DNA of 61,817 nt from Spirogloea muscicola (taxonomy: Eukaryota; Streptophyta; Zygnematophyceae; Spirogloeales; Spirogloeaceae): contig WELB01000095.1 of NCBI GenBank assembly GCA_009602725.1, positions 12,882 through 74,698 of the forward strand, given 5' to 3'. Positions 45,930 to 58,178 of this stretch are shown one piece after another. Numbering within the stretch: position 1 is the first letter of the stretch; every line of letters begins with the position of its first letter. The notes under the pieces were generated by a model, which saw nothing but the letters and a program-made list of their open reading frames with translations, was not told the DNA's origin and searched no databases. A program made the translations under genes and the position numbers.

Positions 45930-46440
45930 TTGGAGGCCTCGCCCAGCTTCCTCGTCTTGCACAAACAAGATTTGCCTGCTTCGTCAAGCTATCCCGCCAG
46001 CGCCCACATTTGGCCCGCCGGGCTGCCCGCCATCCCGCGGGCAGGCTGTCCAAACATTTCGCGCTGCAGGGTGGCAGCCGCACGTCCGCCCGGGCAGCGG
46101 AGACCACTGCCGTGCTCCGTTATTCGGTTGTCGATATCCCGACAAGTAGGCCATTCAGACCCTGGATTGTTTGTTGGAAGCCATTCAGGCCAGCCGGCAC
46201 CAAGTGATGAGTCTCTTTCGCAGCAAGACGATGGATGGTCCTCACAGAGTGCGTGGCATTGGGCATTGGCAAGCCGCTTCAGGCGGGAGTCGTGTGTCTT
46301 CCGGGCTTATCTATGGCCATTGGCGAACGCCCGAGGTCCGCTGCTGCGCTGTCCACCCACTGGCGGATGGGCCTGCCGGAGTGCCATCCACAAGAGACCC
46401 ACTTCCCGTCGAGCTTAAGCTTCCATTTTCGCAAGGATCG
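45930..46440 (+). repeat. R2 family copy 5
   Basis: Matches 38.86-39.27 kb. Contains VSSGLIYGHWRTPEVRCCAVH (about 46290-46350). Truncated after about 46440. Confidence 0.55.
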
Positions 46441-47220
46441 TAGATTCTATGTAGTCTACCTTCAGACAATCTCTTAGTGAAGCACATGTGTCAACAAAGA
46501 GCAGGCTTTCATACACTTTATGGACTAGATCATTCCACAGTCAAGGTTCCCACAAGTGGTGAGCACCTGACTGTCGTAACACCACAAGATGTGTCTGTAG
46601 TCGCGAGCAACTTGCTAGTTCGCTAAGATATCTCGAGCTATGAGGTCGTCAGTCTCTTATTGCGCAGTACGTCGCGTGCCAGCTCGGCACTTCTATCATT
46701 GTTGTTCCGTCTGTCCCGGCGCGCCAAGGGGGCCCACTGTGAAAGACGTCAATTTAGCGTTGTAAAGGAAAGGCGCGCGTAGTGAAGCAGGACTGGGCAC
46801 TGGAGGCCGCCCTTAGCGGATGCCCATGTACACTGCCCTAGCTCGTCGGATGGTGCGTCTGGCTCGCCACCGGACTTACCCCATGGAGGGGCGAGCCCAG
46901 GCCGGGCATTTTCGGGCTGCTCCGCCAGGCCCGATGGTGGCAGCATGCCCCAGCATGGCATGCCGCCGGCCAGGTCCGCCACTGGGCGCGCCGCCGCGTG
47001 GTGCACGTGCCTCTTCAACGTGGCACTTGTACAGTCGTCGAAGGAAGCGCATCATCCCCCAGATTACGTACTGCCAGGAGACGATCAAGCCAAGTATCTA
47101 CTCTAAGTGCCATGTCCGCTATACTGCGCCATGTGATCTTTGCACGCACTGTTGTCGTTCCTGATCAGCGGAGTTGGTGTCTTGCTTTCCTCGCCATTAC
47201 CATGGCCCACCAGTAAATCA
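46441..47220. other. Spacer, no gene recognised
   Basis: Open frames at 46820-47164 (+) and 46749-47018 (-) overlap and show no motif. Nothing else seen. Confidence 0.35.
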
Positions 47221-47622
47221 TGTGGCTTTAGGGCCCCTCCTCCTAGTCAGATCAAAAGTGAGCCACCAAAGGATTGTCGCATGGACCCCTTAACAGTATG
47301 ACATATGGCCTGTATAAATCAAGTGCCAAAAGCTCTAGCTGTCCATTACTTCATTTGGCTGGCTTCATTGCGGGCTTTGCTTGCTGATCCGCTCGTCCTT
47401 AAATTCGAGGAGACAAGCCCTCGCTAGTGCACCATGGCAGGTAAAAAGGTTCCTTCGCGGAAGTGGGATGACTCATGGACTGACTTCAAAGCTCTTGAGT
47501 CCCTTTTCTGCAGTACAGTATTGGATAGGCTTCAGCTACGCGCATTGAGGTATTACCGGGCAGCTCCACACACCCTTTACAAGAGAGTGGAAGGTACTGG
47601 AAGGGTAAGGCAGTAAGTTACA
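47221..47622 (+). mobile_element. Possible solo LTR (TGT...ACA)
   Basis: 402 bp starting TGTGGC and ending TTACA, followed one base later by tggcgactc, which resembles the sequence just inside the 5' LTR of many plant Ty3/gypsy elements. A good TATA box (tataaat, about 47315) sits about 95 bp in. No second LTR or pol region is found in the window. An alternative reading is an ordinary promoter and short gene (ORF 47434-47616). Confidence 0.3.
47434..47616 (+). CDS. Small ORF, 60 aa, unknown
   Basis: ATG 47434 in good context (caccATGG), about 120 bp downstream of a TATA box. The product starts MAGKKVPSRKWDDSWTDF and is basic. No family recognised. It lies inside the possible LTR, so it may be chance. 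A second reading frame starts just after it (47627). Confidence 0.25.
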   Translation: MAGKKVPSRKWDDSWTDFKALESLFCSTVLDRLQLRALRYYRAAPHTLYKRVEGTGRVRQ

Positions 47623-47626
47623 ATGG

Positions 47627-47914
47627 CGACTCAATTCGACGACGGTCCAGAGATGTTTGAGGCCGGAGGAAAGGATTCTCAACAACTTAGCCCCCAGCAT
47701 CCTCCCTCTGCTCCCCAAATTCTCCCCATGTAGCCCCCGGCTCCACGCTCCGAGTACACCTTTAGCCCAGCTCTCCTGAGACCACGTCCAGCCGACACGG
47801 AGATGTTCCAAGCATCCTCGGACCTCAAGGAGAGTGTTACTTATGCCATTGGCTCCTTCCTCATAGTTCTTATAGCGTTACTCTCTTACGGTGTTCATGC
47901 CGTCGTGCTCTAGA
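47627..47914 (+). pseudogene. Small possible membrane protein with in-frame TAG
   Basis: ATG 47627 opens MATQFDDGPEMFEAGG. After 36 codons there is a TAG, but the same frame then stays open for another 59 codons. That stretch is Pro-rich at first and ends in one clear hydrophobic segment (SVTYAIGSFLIVLIALLSYG), then VHAVVL and a TAG. One membrane span near the C-terminus is predicted by eye. If the TAG is real, the gene is broken or read through. No homologue recognised. Confidence 0.3.
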
Positions 47915-49298
47915 TTCAGGTAACGTTTGATTGCAAGCATGTTGGCTGGCATAGCTTAGAAAAAGATTTAACTATTTTTGCCTGGGCTGTAATGTGTTCT
48001 CGACTACCTTCTGTAAATAGTCTCCACTTGAGGTCTAAAGCTACCACTGACGTTCTGCCACTGATGGCAGCCTCCACAATGGTCGCTATCTGGAGCCGTC
48101 TTCTTCGAATATCATCGTTGCTCGCCACGGAAGAGGTTGTGACTCCAATTGCCAACCTTGTTATAGGGCTAGCCTCTCCATGCATCCGTCAAGCCTGTCT
48201 TTCCCTCAGCATTGACCTGCCAAGAATGTCATTTCATACACACTACATATACCAACACCCTATAAGCTTTGGCAGTAGCTCTTCAAGTGGGACGAGGTCT
48301 GTGAAGGCCAACCCGAAATGAAGGGACAAAATCAGAGTGGCCAGAAAGCACTTATATGCAGCCATGCAAGTACCACAAAGGATGGTCGCTTAGGAAACAC
48401 TAGTCAGCGCCGAAAGTCAGCAGTCCCCCATAACGGCCGTCAACCCCTTCTTTGCCTTTTTCAGCCCTGTCTTCAGGGGTCTTGCAGTGCAAATGTGGCA
48501 ATGGAGGACGGGTTTAGGAATTTGAGGCGAGGCACATCGTCCATTGTGCGCATGGAGGCGAGCGAACAACGGCTCACGACCTACTCGAGATGCCATAGTC
48601 GGCATCTTCCCAGAGGCAGGAAACAAGTGGTTTTCATGATGATGTTCATCATCCATCCAGCGCAGGGCTGACGGACTCCATACGCGGCCGGTCGATCTGG
48701 TGCCCACCATGCCGGGAGGGGTAGGGGGCCAGCGCATCGTTGCAGATGTGGTTGACAGCAAAAAATCGGGTCTCATCCTCAGAGGCTGGGCATGCGTAGC
48801 CACCCCTGCGTGTGGCAGGGCTCCAAGTACGGGATCATGCGGATGGGATCGAGTGAGCTCCACTGGCTGGCAACATCTACGAGCCGTTTGGGTCTCAGGG
48901 GCTGTGATCCTTTTGAGCTGACTTGCGCATTATGCGGTATCCAAATGGGTGGCACGGCGGGCAGACTAATATCAACTCCGCTGGCTGTAGCAAAGGTGTA
49001 TTGCATGCATCTCTCCTTTCCTACAGCAATTCATGGCCCGCGCCTTGCATCGGTTACAGGCCGTGCTCTAGCTGCCGCGTTTGGTAAATTGCGGGCGGAC
49101 TATTACTGGGTTGCTAGAATCTTCGAAAGGAAGAGCAGTCATTCTTGAGAGGCATCGCCGACTCACTGGCGGCTTCACAAGACCGAGCTCGTCGATGAAA
49201 ATTGCAAATCGCGAGTAATGATCCACTGAGGCGGCAGCAGAAATTTGGAACGCGAAGAAAAGAGAAGGCTGAGCCGCACGGAAGCTGGGAGTGAAGTT
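47915..49298. other. Unassigned region with competing ORFs
   Basis: 48318-48671 and 48792-49148 (+) lie in one frame separated by two TGA codons. The second has TCALCG. On the other strand 48417-48863 encodes 148 residues with a His-rich patch. No motif allows a choice. A worn SR-like segment (ctgtgaaggccaacccga) lies at about 48300. Confidence 0.3.
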
Positions 49299-49369
49299 TG
49301 CGCCGCCGGGGAATCGAACCCCGGTCAGTACCGTGGGAGGGTACTATGATACCACTACACCAGCGGCGC
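49299..49369 (-). tRNA. tRNA-Gly (anticodon CCC)
   Basis: 71 nt on the minus strand. The 7-bp acceptor GCGCCGC pairs fully with GCGGCGC, and the discriminator is A (49299). The D-arm contains the A box (TGGTGTAGTGGTATC). The anticodon arm GTACC-CTCCCAC-GGTAC gives anticodon CCC, reading GGG. The T-arm CCGGG-GTTCGAT-TCCCGG-type stem holds the B box. No intron, and CCA is not encoded. Decoding GGG suits a GC-rich genome. Confidence 0.95.
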
Positions 49370-49464
49370 CCTATTCCAGCATCCCACTTGCAGCGGTTGC
49401 ACGCAACACAATTGGTCGCCTTGCCAACATATGATTAGTGCTTCTCATAATTTATGCATATTCA

Positions 49465-49620
49465 AGTGCCCTTCTCGTACTTTGTTCATTCTTTTATGGG
49501 CTGGCTTTCCAGCCCCTATCCTCATCTCTTTCTTTGGCTTTGGACATTTTCCATTCTTTTTGGGCTGGCTTTGCCTCTTCTCTATGGGCGAGCCCTTTCT
49601 TCAATGGGCGAGCCCTTTCT
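49465..49620 (+). repeat. SR repeats, two adjacent copies
   Basis: cccttctcgtactttgttc at about 49470 followed by gggctggctttccagcccc. A second copy begins at about 49545 (tttttgggctggctttgcc) and ends with atgggcgagccctttctt twice. Right next to the tRNA gene. Confidence 0.7.
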
Positions 49621-50077
49621 TGCTTGTCCAATCCATCCACAACAGAAGTTCTTCATGTGCACCGTGTCATCTATTACCATATCCTGCTTTATCGCCATAT
49701 CGGTGCCTGTGCGAGAGAAGGGCAAACCTTCCACACGCTGTTGCCCTAGCTTGTGCGCTGCTGCATTGGGTCTCGTTTGCTCTGCCTGCCACTTAAAGCC
49801 TGACACGTCACCGGATTCTGCAATTCTTTATCGACGTTATATTAGAATCGACGCCCTGTAGCATGAACAGCCAAAGCCAAAGAAAGAAAGTCAGCCAAAG
49901 CGCGGCCTGCCCGCAAACGCACTGCAAGTGCTTGGGGACGCTGGAGCGAGAGTTTTGCAGGACCAAATCCCTCGTATACCCTTGCGTAGCTGTATGGTTT
50001 AGTGCTTTCACTCGCGGGTACTGAGCTTCCTCAGTGTGTTGTCGTTTTTTGTTAAGTAGTCCTTTTTCGGCACCTCT

Positions 50078-50160
50078 TTCGTTGGCTTTGGACATTGTCC
50101 ATCGTTTTTGGGCTGGCTTTGCCAGCCCCTCTCCTCTATGGGCGAGCACTTTCTTCATTC
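50078..50160 (+). repeat. SR repeat
   Basis: tttttgggctggctttgcca, then gcccctctcctctatgggcg. It shares the preceding ttggctttggacatt with the 49.53 kb copy, so these two derive from one another. Confidence 0.7.
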
Positions 50161-50524
50161 TTCTGTCCAGCTTCAGTACTCGTCCAGTCGTCGTGAGCTT
50201 TTGAAAGGGCTTGCGTCTTTCACAGCGATTGCCACTTGTCGAAGACTTCACAGCCGAACAGGGTTACGATGTACTGGAAGACCTTCCAGAGCCGAGCAGG
50301 AAAGAAGTCTTTCCAAACCACAACGGCAATGGCTGTGAAGAGGCCAGCCCGCTCGAAAGGGAACGTACAGGGGTAGTCTAACCATGCAGGGTTCGACATC
50401 CCCGGCAACTGCAATCATTGACCACCAGTGACCCTGCCGTTAACCTCTGAGCATTAAAAAGCTCGCTGAGCCCAACTGCAGCTCGCTCGCTCGCTCGGGC
50501 CGCTGCGGCGGCGGCGGCGGCGGC

Positions 50525-53500
50525 ATGGAGGCCAGCCGCTGGGGCGCGGGGGCCGCCGNCGCCGGGGCCCCGAGGCGCCAGCGGCGGGCCGGCCTCGCGG
50601 CGAGGCCTCAAGTAATCCCCTCGGCCGCGGCGCCGCGACGGTGGCGGCGGCCAAGGACGAGGCCGCGTTCCTGGCCCGCTTCGGCGAGGCCTACGGGTAC
50701 GCCGCCGCCAGCGGCATCCACGAGCTGCGGCGGCGCGAGTTTCCTCGCCTAGCCGGTACGCCTTGTGCCACTGCCTCGACGAGGCGCGGCCTCCCTCGCC
50801 CTGCAAGGGGCCAGCCTCTGCGGCTTGCTGGCCGCCGGAGCGTCGTGTCCAGTCCCGTGCGAGGCTCGAAAAGGCCGGCGGTGCTGGGGCATCCGAGGCC
50901 TTGGTCGTCAGCAGCCTAGCAGGCGCCTGCTTGAGCCACAACGTCGGCTTTCTGCGCCGTATTCAGCACTAAGGACAGGCAAAATTACCAGTACTGGCAG
51001 CACGTAGTGGGCTCCTCCCAGCTGCTGTGGCAGCAGTGGTGGTGGACGTCTCGAATGGGGTCTTACTCAATCTCTCGATGGCCACGCAGGGTCCGTTTAC
51101 GTGGACCACGCAGGCGCCACTCTCTACGCAGAGTCGCAGTTGCAGGAGACGATGCAAGACATGTCTGTCAATCTCTATGGCAATCCCCGTATCCGCTCTG
51201 CAGTACTGATAGCCTTTGCGGTGGCCCATAGTCCTTTTGCACAAGTTGCTCCATGAGAGGCTTGTGGCAGCTATGAAAGACGGCAGGCGTGGCCAGGCTA
51301 CAGCAAGATGTAGTCACCGTCTGTGTGGGGATGTGGCATGAGCATGCGGCACTGTGCATCGGGCATCCTTGACAGAGGACCGCTGCAGACAGCCAGAGCG
51401 ACAGCGCCAGCCGTGCGGCCAGTCTCGTGGAGAAAGTGCGGGCTGAGGTGTGCACGCGTCCCCGTCCCTGTCGGTACACAAACAGCTGGTCCACAAGTGG
51501 TGGCCATCACCTGTTGTCACTTCAGGCTGCTCTCAAGGCTTCCTCAAGGTGTCCATGCATCGGCCTGGTCACTACGAAGACCGCAGAGGAGATTGCTATG
51601 GTCAGACCAGATGTGACAGTCATTCGTTTGCACTTCAGAATAGCTCAACAAGATCGTTGGAGGCGCCCTTGTGAGGTCCCAGTCCAGAGGTCCATGTGTG
51701 CCTGGGGTGAGGTTGATGGGAGCTCTGGGGTCATGATGGCGCAATGTTCCAACTCTTGCAGGTTCTTGCCTTCTGTAAGGCTCCGCAGTCAGAGTACGCG
51801 TGCGTCTTCACAGCCGGGGCCTCCGCTGCTCTCAAGCTGGTTGGCGAGACGTTCCCGTGGAGCAGGGGCAGCATATTTCACTACCAGCTGGAGAGCCACA
51901 ACAGCGTCCTGGGCATCAGAGAGTGTGTGCCAAATTTTTCGATGCATAGGGTGTCAGCGGCATGACCCAATGCTATCTCAAGTCTTTGTCGAATTTTGGA
52001 TTTTGACGTATGCTTGCCTGCATGGCTGTACCCAGGTACGCCCTTGCCAGCGGCGCAAGTGCAGCCGCTGTGGACCTCGTTCGACATGGCGACGCCCATA
52101 CCGAGGAGACATTGCAGGGCAGCGCTCTCCCTTTGCGGCTGCGACCAAGGAGGCCTCTGCGCAGGGACAAGGCAGGACCAAGTGGCACCAGCCGCCAAGG
52201 GGAGAGCTCTTTAAGCACTCAGTGCGGCTGCTGTGAATCGTGTAGGGCCACGACAAGTGCAGACAGCTATGATGAGGAGTTGGAGGGGGAGGCCTGGCAC
52301 CTCCTTGCGCTCTCGGCTGAGTGCAACTTTTCTGGGAAAAGGACTGACCTGAGTCTGATTGAGGAGCTACGGCACGGCCGGGGGCTTCTAACTCCGAGGT
52401 CAGCCGGCGCCTGCCTCTTTGTCAACCTTCATGCCATGGCAATTGGCCTGCTGCCAAGAAGAGGATGCAGTCAGCACCTGTCAACCCTATACTTCATAAA
52501 ATAACCCTCTTTGTGATGTGGTAGCAAAAGGATTGCCCTCTGCTCGAATATTCTTAACTTGCACTTAATACTGTGGCTCTTTCTCGCATTAGAGAGAGGA
52601 CGCTGGTGCTGCTGGATGCTGCCAAGGCCTGCAGCACAGGACCTCCAGACCTGTCCAAGTGCCCCGTCGACTTTGTGGCCATCTCCTTCTACAAGGCAAG
52701 CCCATGTGTCAAAGTCAACAGCTACCTGCTGCTTCGGTGTTCTTGCCAAAGCGAGAAGTTTCTTCGAGCAGTGTCACAAAAATTTGCAGAGTCAGCTGAG
52801 CATTGCGGACAGCGTTGGCTTCGTGCTCCAGATATTCGGCTACCCTACTGGGTTGGGGGCTCTCCTGGTGCGACGAGGTCAGGCCACCTTACTTTGCAAG
52901 CACAAGAGCTTCCTCTGTTCCCTGTCAGCATCTGCGGCCGCTTTCTCGCAGCCCCACTCTGATAATCTTTAGAACGTCACTAGTATCTGGTGTTTATTAA
53001 CATAAGATATGTAGCTGCAGGGTTATGACGCTTCATACCTCTTACAGTGGTGTGAAGGAAGAAGAAGAGCAGGGTCAAAGCCCGTTGCCTGTGGGGCGAT
53101 CCCTTTTGCACAGTCATTCTGCTGCTTCAAGAAGTCTGCACTGACTAGTGTCTTCATTCTTCTGTGATGCAGATGCTGCACTTTGCCTGCAAAAGAAGTA
53201 CTTTGGAGGAGGTATGCATGGGCCCGGTTTGGTGCTCCAAGACCGACAATGCTACCTTGCTTGTCATTGTCTGGCCCCACTCACTGGGCCTGAGAGGCAA
53301 TTACCTTTGCTGACTGAAGAGCAGAGGTATCTGCGAGCTCCTCTTCAGGCACTGTGGCCGTGGCCATCAGCGATCTGGACTTTGTGAGGAGGAGGGATGC
53401 AGTAGAGGCATGGCTGGAGGATGGCACCACGTCCTTCCTCTCGATAGCGGCCCTCAAGCATGGCTTCGCTGCCATCACCCGTCTCGGCATGCCTGCCATC

Positions 53501-56500
53501 AGCAGGTTCGCCTGTGCCTTGGAGTGCTGGCTTTCCACACTTTGCGTGCTGATGTGGTTGGTTCTTTGGAGCTTGGTGCATCGATTATGTTGTTCTCCTT
53601 GTTTCGGGTTACATGCTGACAATTTCAGCTAGGCTGGTTTGCAGGCACACTGGAGTGCTGACGATGTACCTAGGTAGCAAGCTGGCGGCGCTGCTCCACG
53701 GCAACGGGAAACCTGTTTGCGTGCTCTACGGCAGCCATGAATTCCAAGGAGACGTGGAGAGCTTCACTCAAGTGGGTTTGTTTACTCGCCTAGTGATGAC
53801 TAGTTGGAGGCTTTGCGGACGTGAAATGAGGCATTGTCAACAATGATATCGACCAGCCAGTGCACGCCGTATATGTCAGCTCTATTTTCTTTGTCCGACT
53901 GTAACTGCTGCTGCCAAGCTGCCAAGCTGCTTGCAACCAACCTATGATTTGGCTGCAAGCAGCGCCAGGGTCCAATAGTGACCTTCAACATTCTGAGGGC
54001 GGACGGGTCCTGGGTGGGCCACCGAGAGGTTGAGAAGCTTGCTGTGCTGCACGGCATTCATCTAAGAGTACTGCTCACCCTTGGCCATGTGCTCACTTGC
54101 CCTCTTCTAATATGCCTAGTTGATTGCCCAGTTCTGCATTGCCTTCTTGCGAGTTGCCAGCATTGCGTGCCGTCAGCAAAGTCAGCTGGAGTGCGTGTGA
54201 CTGTCATGCATGTTTGCACGACTATCTGCTCTGAAGGCAGACCCTCATGTTCACCGTTCATCTTGCACTTCTCCGACAAGCCTCCCCTTGCATGTATTGC
54301 TACGAATTGCAGACTGGCTGCTTCTGCAATCCGGGAGCCTGCGCAAAGTACCTGAAGCTCTCTCATGAAAACTTGCTGGCTCATTACGAGGTAACCGCTT
54401 GGCTAAAATAGAGCGCTGCACTCCACCACTTTGAGCATTTGCTTGAAGAGCATGCCATGCTAGCCTTGCTTCTCAAACCCTGCATTTCAAATCCGTATTA
54501 CTGTGACCCTGCACCTAAGATTAGGCGAGTGGTGATTTGTTGATCTAGCCCTTGCTCTTTGTTGTCAGGCTGGGCATATTTGCTGGGACGACAATGATAT
54601 CATTGATGGCAAGCCCACCGGAGCTGTGCGCGTGTCCTTTGGATATATGTCTAGCTACAGTGATGCAGCAGTGCGGCCACTCATCTCTTGGCTCCTTTGT
54701 CAATTAGACCCTCGGAGAGAAATGGGTGTGGCATACAACACAAAGAACCTTGTGCCAAGAGGGCGAACGGCTCAACAGAGCGACTACATCATTCAATTCA
54801 GGAGCACTTGATCTGAAGAGAGCTTTAGGAGCTAAAGAGCTATTTGTGCTGCCTGCAAGCCTGATTGACTTCAATTACTGACTTTTCAACAATACTGTCT
54901 TGCAGGCTGTAATCAATTTCGTCAAGGAGTACTTTGTCGAAGCAAATAGGCAGCTTGCCAGGATGTGTCAGGGCACGCCTGCACAGAGATTGCCTGCTGC
55001 TTTGAAGGGATCCAAGATGGGGCCCCTAGATGAGCAGCGTGCTGTAGGCACCAACGAGCTGTGCTTGCAGGCCATCTTTGTGTATCCCGTCAAGTCCTGT
55101 GCCGGCATACCAGTGGAGTCCTGGCCGCTTGGCAACCGAGGTGCGCATAGCTGGCAAGCAGCAGGGATTCACTGGCCAGATGCATGCTGCCATACTCATC
55201 TGAAGGTCTGCACATGCGCAAATCTTGCTATTTGCAAGAGGAGCTGTCCTTCTGAACGTTGTTCAACTTTCAGTCAGGACGTTTAGCTGTCTGAAGGTGG
55301 GATCTAGCCAGATGGTCAACCTGGTGTAGAATTATCATCTGGTCATCAATCCCTAACCACTTGCCAGTCTGCTCGTAGCTTTCTGAAGATTGAGAAGCTC
55401 TTCTGGCAGGCCTCCAGTACGACCGGGAGTGGATGGTAGTCAATCCAGCAGGGCAAGCCCTTACTCAGAAGAAGGTAAGGCAACATCCATACGCGATCAA
55501 GGAGATAAATTGTACCATGCCAATGAGAATGAAGAGAACCAGCAATCATAACCGTGAAGCTCAGCCTCAAAACTCCGCATGCACACAGTGGCCGGCACTC
55601 TGCTCTATCCAGCCCGAGCTGGACTTGGCGGCCAGGGAGCTGGTGCTTAGAGCCCCTCACATGCATACCAGGGTTCGAGTCCCGCTCCAGGCCTCCATGA
55701 CTTCACACAAGGCCGTTCACGTCTGCAGTGACAGGTCCCACGACCTTTCTGCACTTCACGCGTATTTCTTCAAAATGTGGGAATTTAGACTGTCTCTAAA
55801 AGCGAAGAGATTAAAAGGGCGAGTTGTGGCTTAGCACCATTCATGCTGGATCTCTGCTGCGAGTGAGAGATTGTTTTTCCTAGGCAAGCGCCTTGCTCAC
55901 TCCTCTACTGCCACCCGTTGTTGCTTCAGGTTAGAAGCAATGGATTGTGGTGACGAGGCGGCATCATGGCTGAGCGAAGCGCTGCGCATAGAGTGCCGGC
56001 TTGTCCACCAGGGTGTGCACCAGCGCTACGTCGTCGGTCGCCAGGGGGAAGCTGGCTCCGCTACACCTATGAGGCATGAGCCCCTGGAGGAGGCCCCCAC
56101 TGATACGAGCAGTACAAGCCTGGCAGTGGAGAGAGACCGTGACAGAGGCCCTGGCCCTGGGCTGAGCTTTGCTAATGAGGGCCAGCTGCTGCTGATCACT
56201 GCTGCCAGCCTTGAGGATCTGGGTAGCAGGGTGAGGGCGGCATCTGCAGCTGCGCAAGATCCGTGCTATGAGTCTACAGGTAGGATACAAAGATTGTCTG
56301 AGGTGATGGTATGCATGACCTCCTGGCAGATTCTGCACTGCAAATAGGCTATTACATGGACGTCAATGTCCGCGTGACTCGCTTCATCACTATTCATGGG
56401 CAATGGAGCAAAGCTTCTCAAGAGATGGTTTGACTCTCGGCCTCTGCACAGAAGAAAGAAAGGGGACAAATTGTACATCGCCAGCGGACGCACCTACTAC

Positions 56501-57304
56501 AATGCAATTCCGGCCCAACCTGGTTGTGTCGGGGGGCTGCCCGTATGCTGAGGACAACTGGCGGGCAGTCCTCATTGGCAGCCACAGATTCCAGGCATGT
56601 GTCAATGCCGCCCGATTTGCTTGTCGTGCTGTCTTTCTGCCCTTACACTCTTCATGATCCAGTGTTTAGAGCTTGGCGCATTGTCTACATATGTCAGGCC
56701 TTCGTGACTACATCCTTTCTTTATCTTGGCATGCTGAAGTGCACATGTTCTCAATCACAGAACATGGTTACTGATGGGCTTTGTGGATTAGAATTAGGCT
56801 CTTGGTGTGCATGCTTTTAATAGCTAGTCGCTGGATGCTGTTGCAGGTGTTAGGGGCGTGCAACCGCTGCCAGATGATCAACGTTGACCAAAAAACAGGC
56901 AGGCCAAGCGTCACCAGGGAGCCGCTGCGCACCCTCTCATCCTACCGCCGACACAAGGTGCCTAAGCCCAGCTGCTGCATGAGCTCCTGCTGAAGTTGCA
57001 ACAGGCTGGATACCTCTGTTGATAACATGCATGCACATCAGACGCACAGTCACATTTCTGCAGAGCTGTGTGCTCAATATAGATTGAGTTGGTGGATTCC
57101 ATGGTGTGCCTGTGGCAGGGCCGAATCGACTTTGGGATTCTTCTCTGCCAGGATACGAACGCCAACCTTGCTGCTTCTGCGGCTCTTTCACCTCTAAGCG
57201 CTTGTCCTCAACAAAGTAATCACCTTGCTAACATGCCCTCCTGGCGACACGGCCATGAGGAAGTCCTTGCAGTAGGCCAGGAGTGTGTCCCAGTATCGTG
57301 TTGA
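50525..57304 (+). CDS. Molybdenum cofactor sulfurase (ABA3/MOCOS type)
   Basis: Transfers sulfur from cysteine to the molybdenum cofactor of aldehyde/xanthine oxidases; cytosolic in known families. Exons: 5'-50755, 51090-51188, 51389-51447, 51762-51922, 52036-52398, 52593-52695, 52832-52877, 53173-53211, 53349-53505, 53645-53771, 53969-54067, 54313-54390, 54569-54670, 54906-55140, 55410-55474, 55589-55734, 55930-56279, 56485-56594, 56847-56957, 57119-57304. All phases fit, giving about 916 residues from 50641. The N-terminal NifS-like PLP domain has [41 protein letters not shown] and the PLP lysine in [15 protein letters not shown]. The persulfide cysteine motif is [10 protein letters not shown] in exon 12. 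The C-terminal MOSC_N/MOSC domains have [26 protein letters not shown] and CNRCQMI. The start is uncertain: ATG 50525 is out of frame with 50641 across the N at 50559. The C-terminal tail is longer than usual. Introns after exons 6 and 18 use GC donors. Confidence 0.95.
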
Positions 57305-58178
57305 CCAGGAGGTGCCTTGTGTACATTGTTTTGTATATTCAGCATATGAAGCTGTAGTGGGTCATTGTTGAGCACCTTGCGTTACCAAACTTCCCATTTT
57401 TTGATGTGGAAGGCCCTTTCGGAATATGCCAATTGGCATGACTGATATCCCTTCCCTTCCGAGACTTTGCAGTCTCCTGGTGCTGCGTATCCAGATTACA
57501 AGCTGCTAAGAGACAGTTTGCCTGTCAGATTGTGCTTTTGCCAAACATTGCACATCTCTGGTTAGCTGTAAGACAGGCACGTCCATATACTCTTAGTGCC
57601 TGGAGCAATTGTGCTGCTAAAAGGCCATTGTAGTAGTGGGTGTGGGGGGTTCCACAGCAACATAATCCGCAGCTTAAGCACCTGTGGGGTGCTTCGCAGC
57701 AGTTGAAGCACTAAGACTTGCACTGCTTCTCGACAGGCAACCAAATTTTCTGATCAATATTAAGATCGAATACTAAAGACGATGCCGTCAGTACAGGTGA
57801 CATTCACGAATGTGGCACGCCGGCACTTGAGTGGCACTCTTAGCCTCTCAGCCTGCCCATAAGAGAACAAACTGAACTTGCTTCATAGGCCAAGTCAGAT
57901 GTTTTCTTCTCTACTGGAGGGAGGATGAGGATGGTTGCACTGATTTAGGAGCCTCTTTCAACTGGGCAAACCTTCTGCTGGGAGCCAGGTGCACGATGAT
58001 GCCTGAAGTACAAGACCTGATAATTGTGTAAATTAGATCACGTATATGGTCGTGATGTTACTCCAGTGGCAATCGCAAGGACTGCCCACTCACTTCACTG
58101 GACCAGGCAAGGGGCCACTGCAACCACAAGCTTCTCCCCGCAGCTTCGCTGATGGGGCCCAGCTGAGGCCCTGCCAAT
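57305..58178. other. Tail-to-tail intergenic region
   Basis: Lies between the sulfurase stop and the USP stop. A TGTAA element at 58027-58031 (+) could be a distal polyadenylation signal for the sulfurase. A TTACA at about 57492 could serve the minus-strand USP gene. No coding region seen. Confidence 0.5.

Noticed and set aside
50378-50941. 187-codon minus-strand ORF over the sulfurase first exon
   Set aside because: Shadow of the GC-rich coding exon. The plus strand carries the conserved NifS-like start and the exon chain.
55640-55692. tRNA-like B box (gggttcgagtccc) with GGAGC/GCTCC ends, suggesting a tRNA-derived SINE
   Set aside because: It lies inside exon 16 of the sulfurase gene (55589-55734), which is in phase on both sides and encodes the expected MOSC_N segment. 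The likeness is chance.
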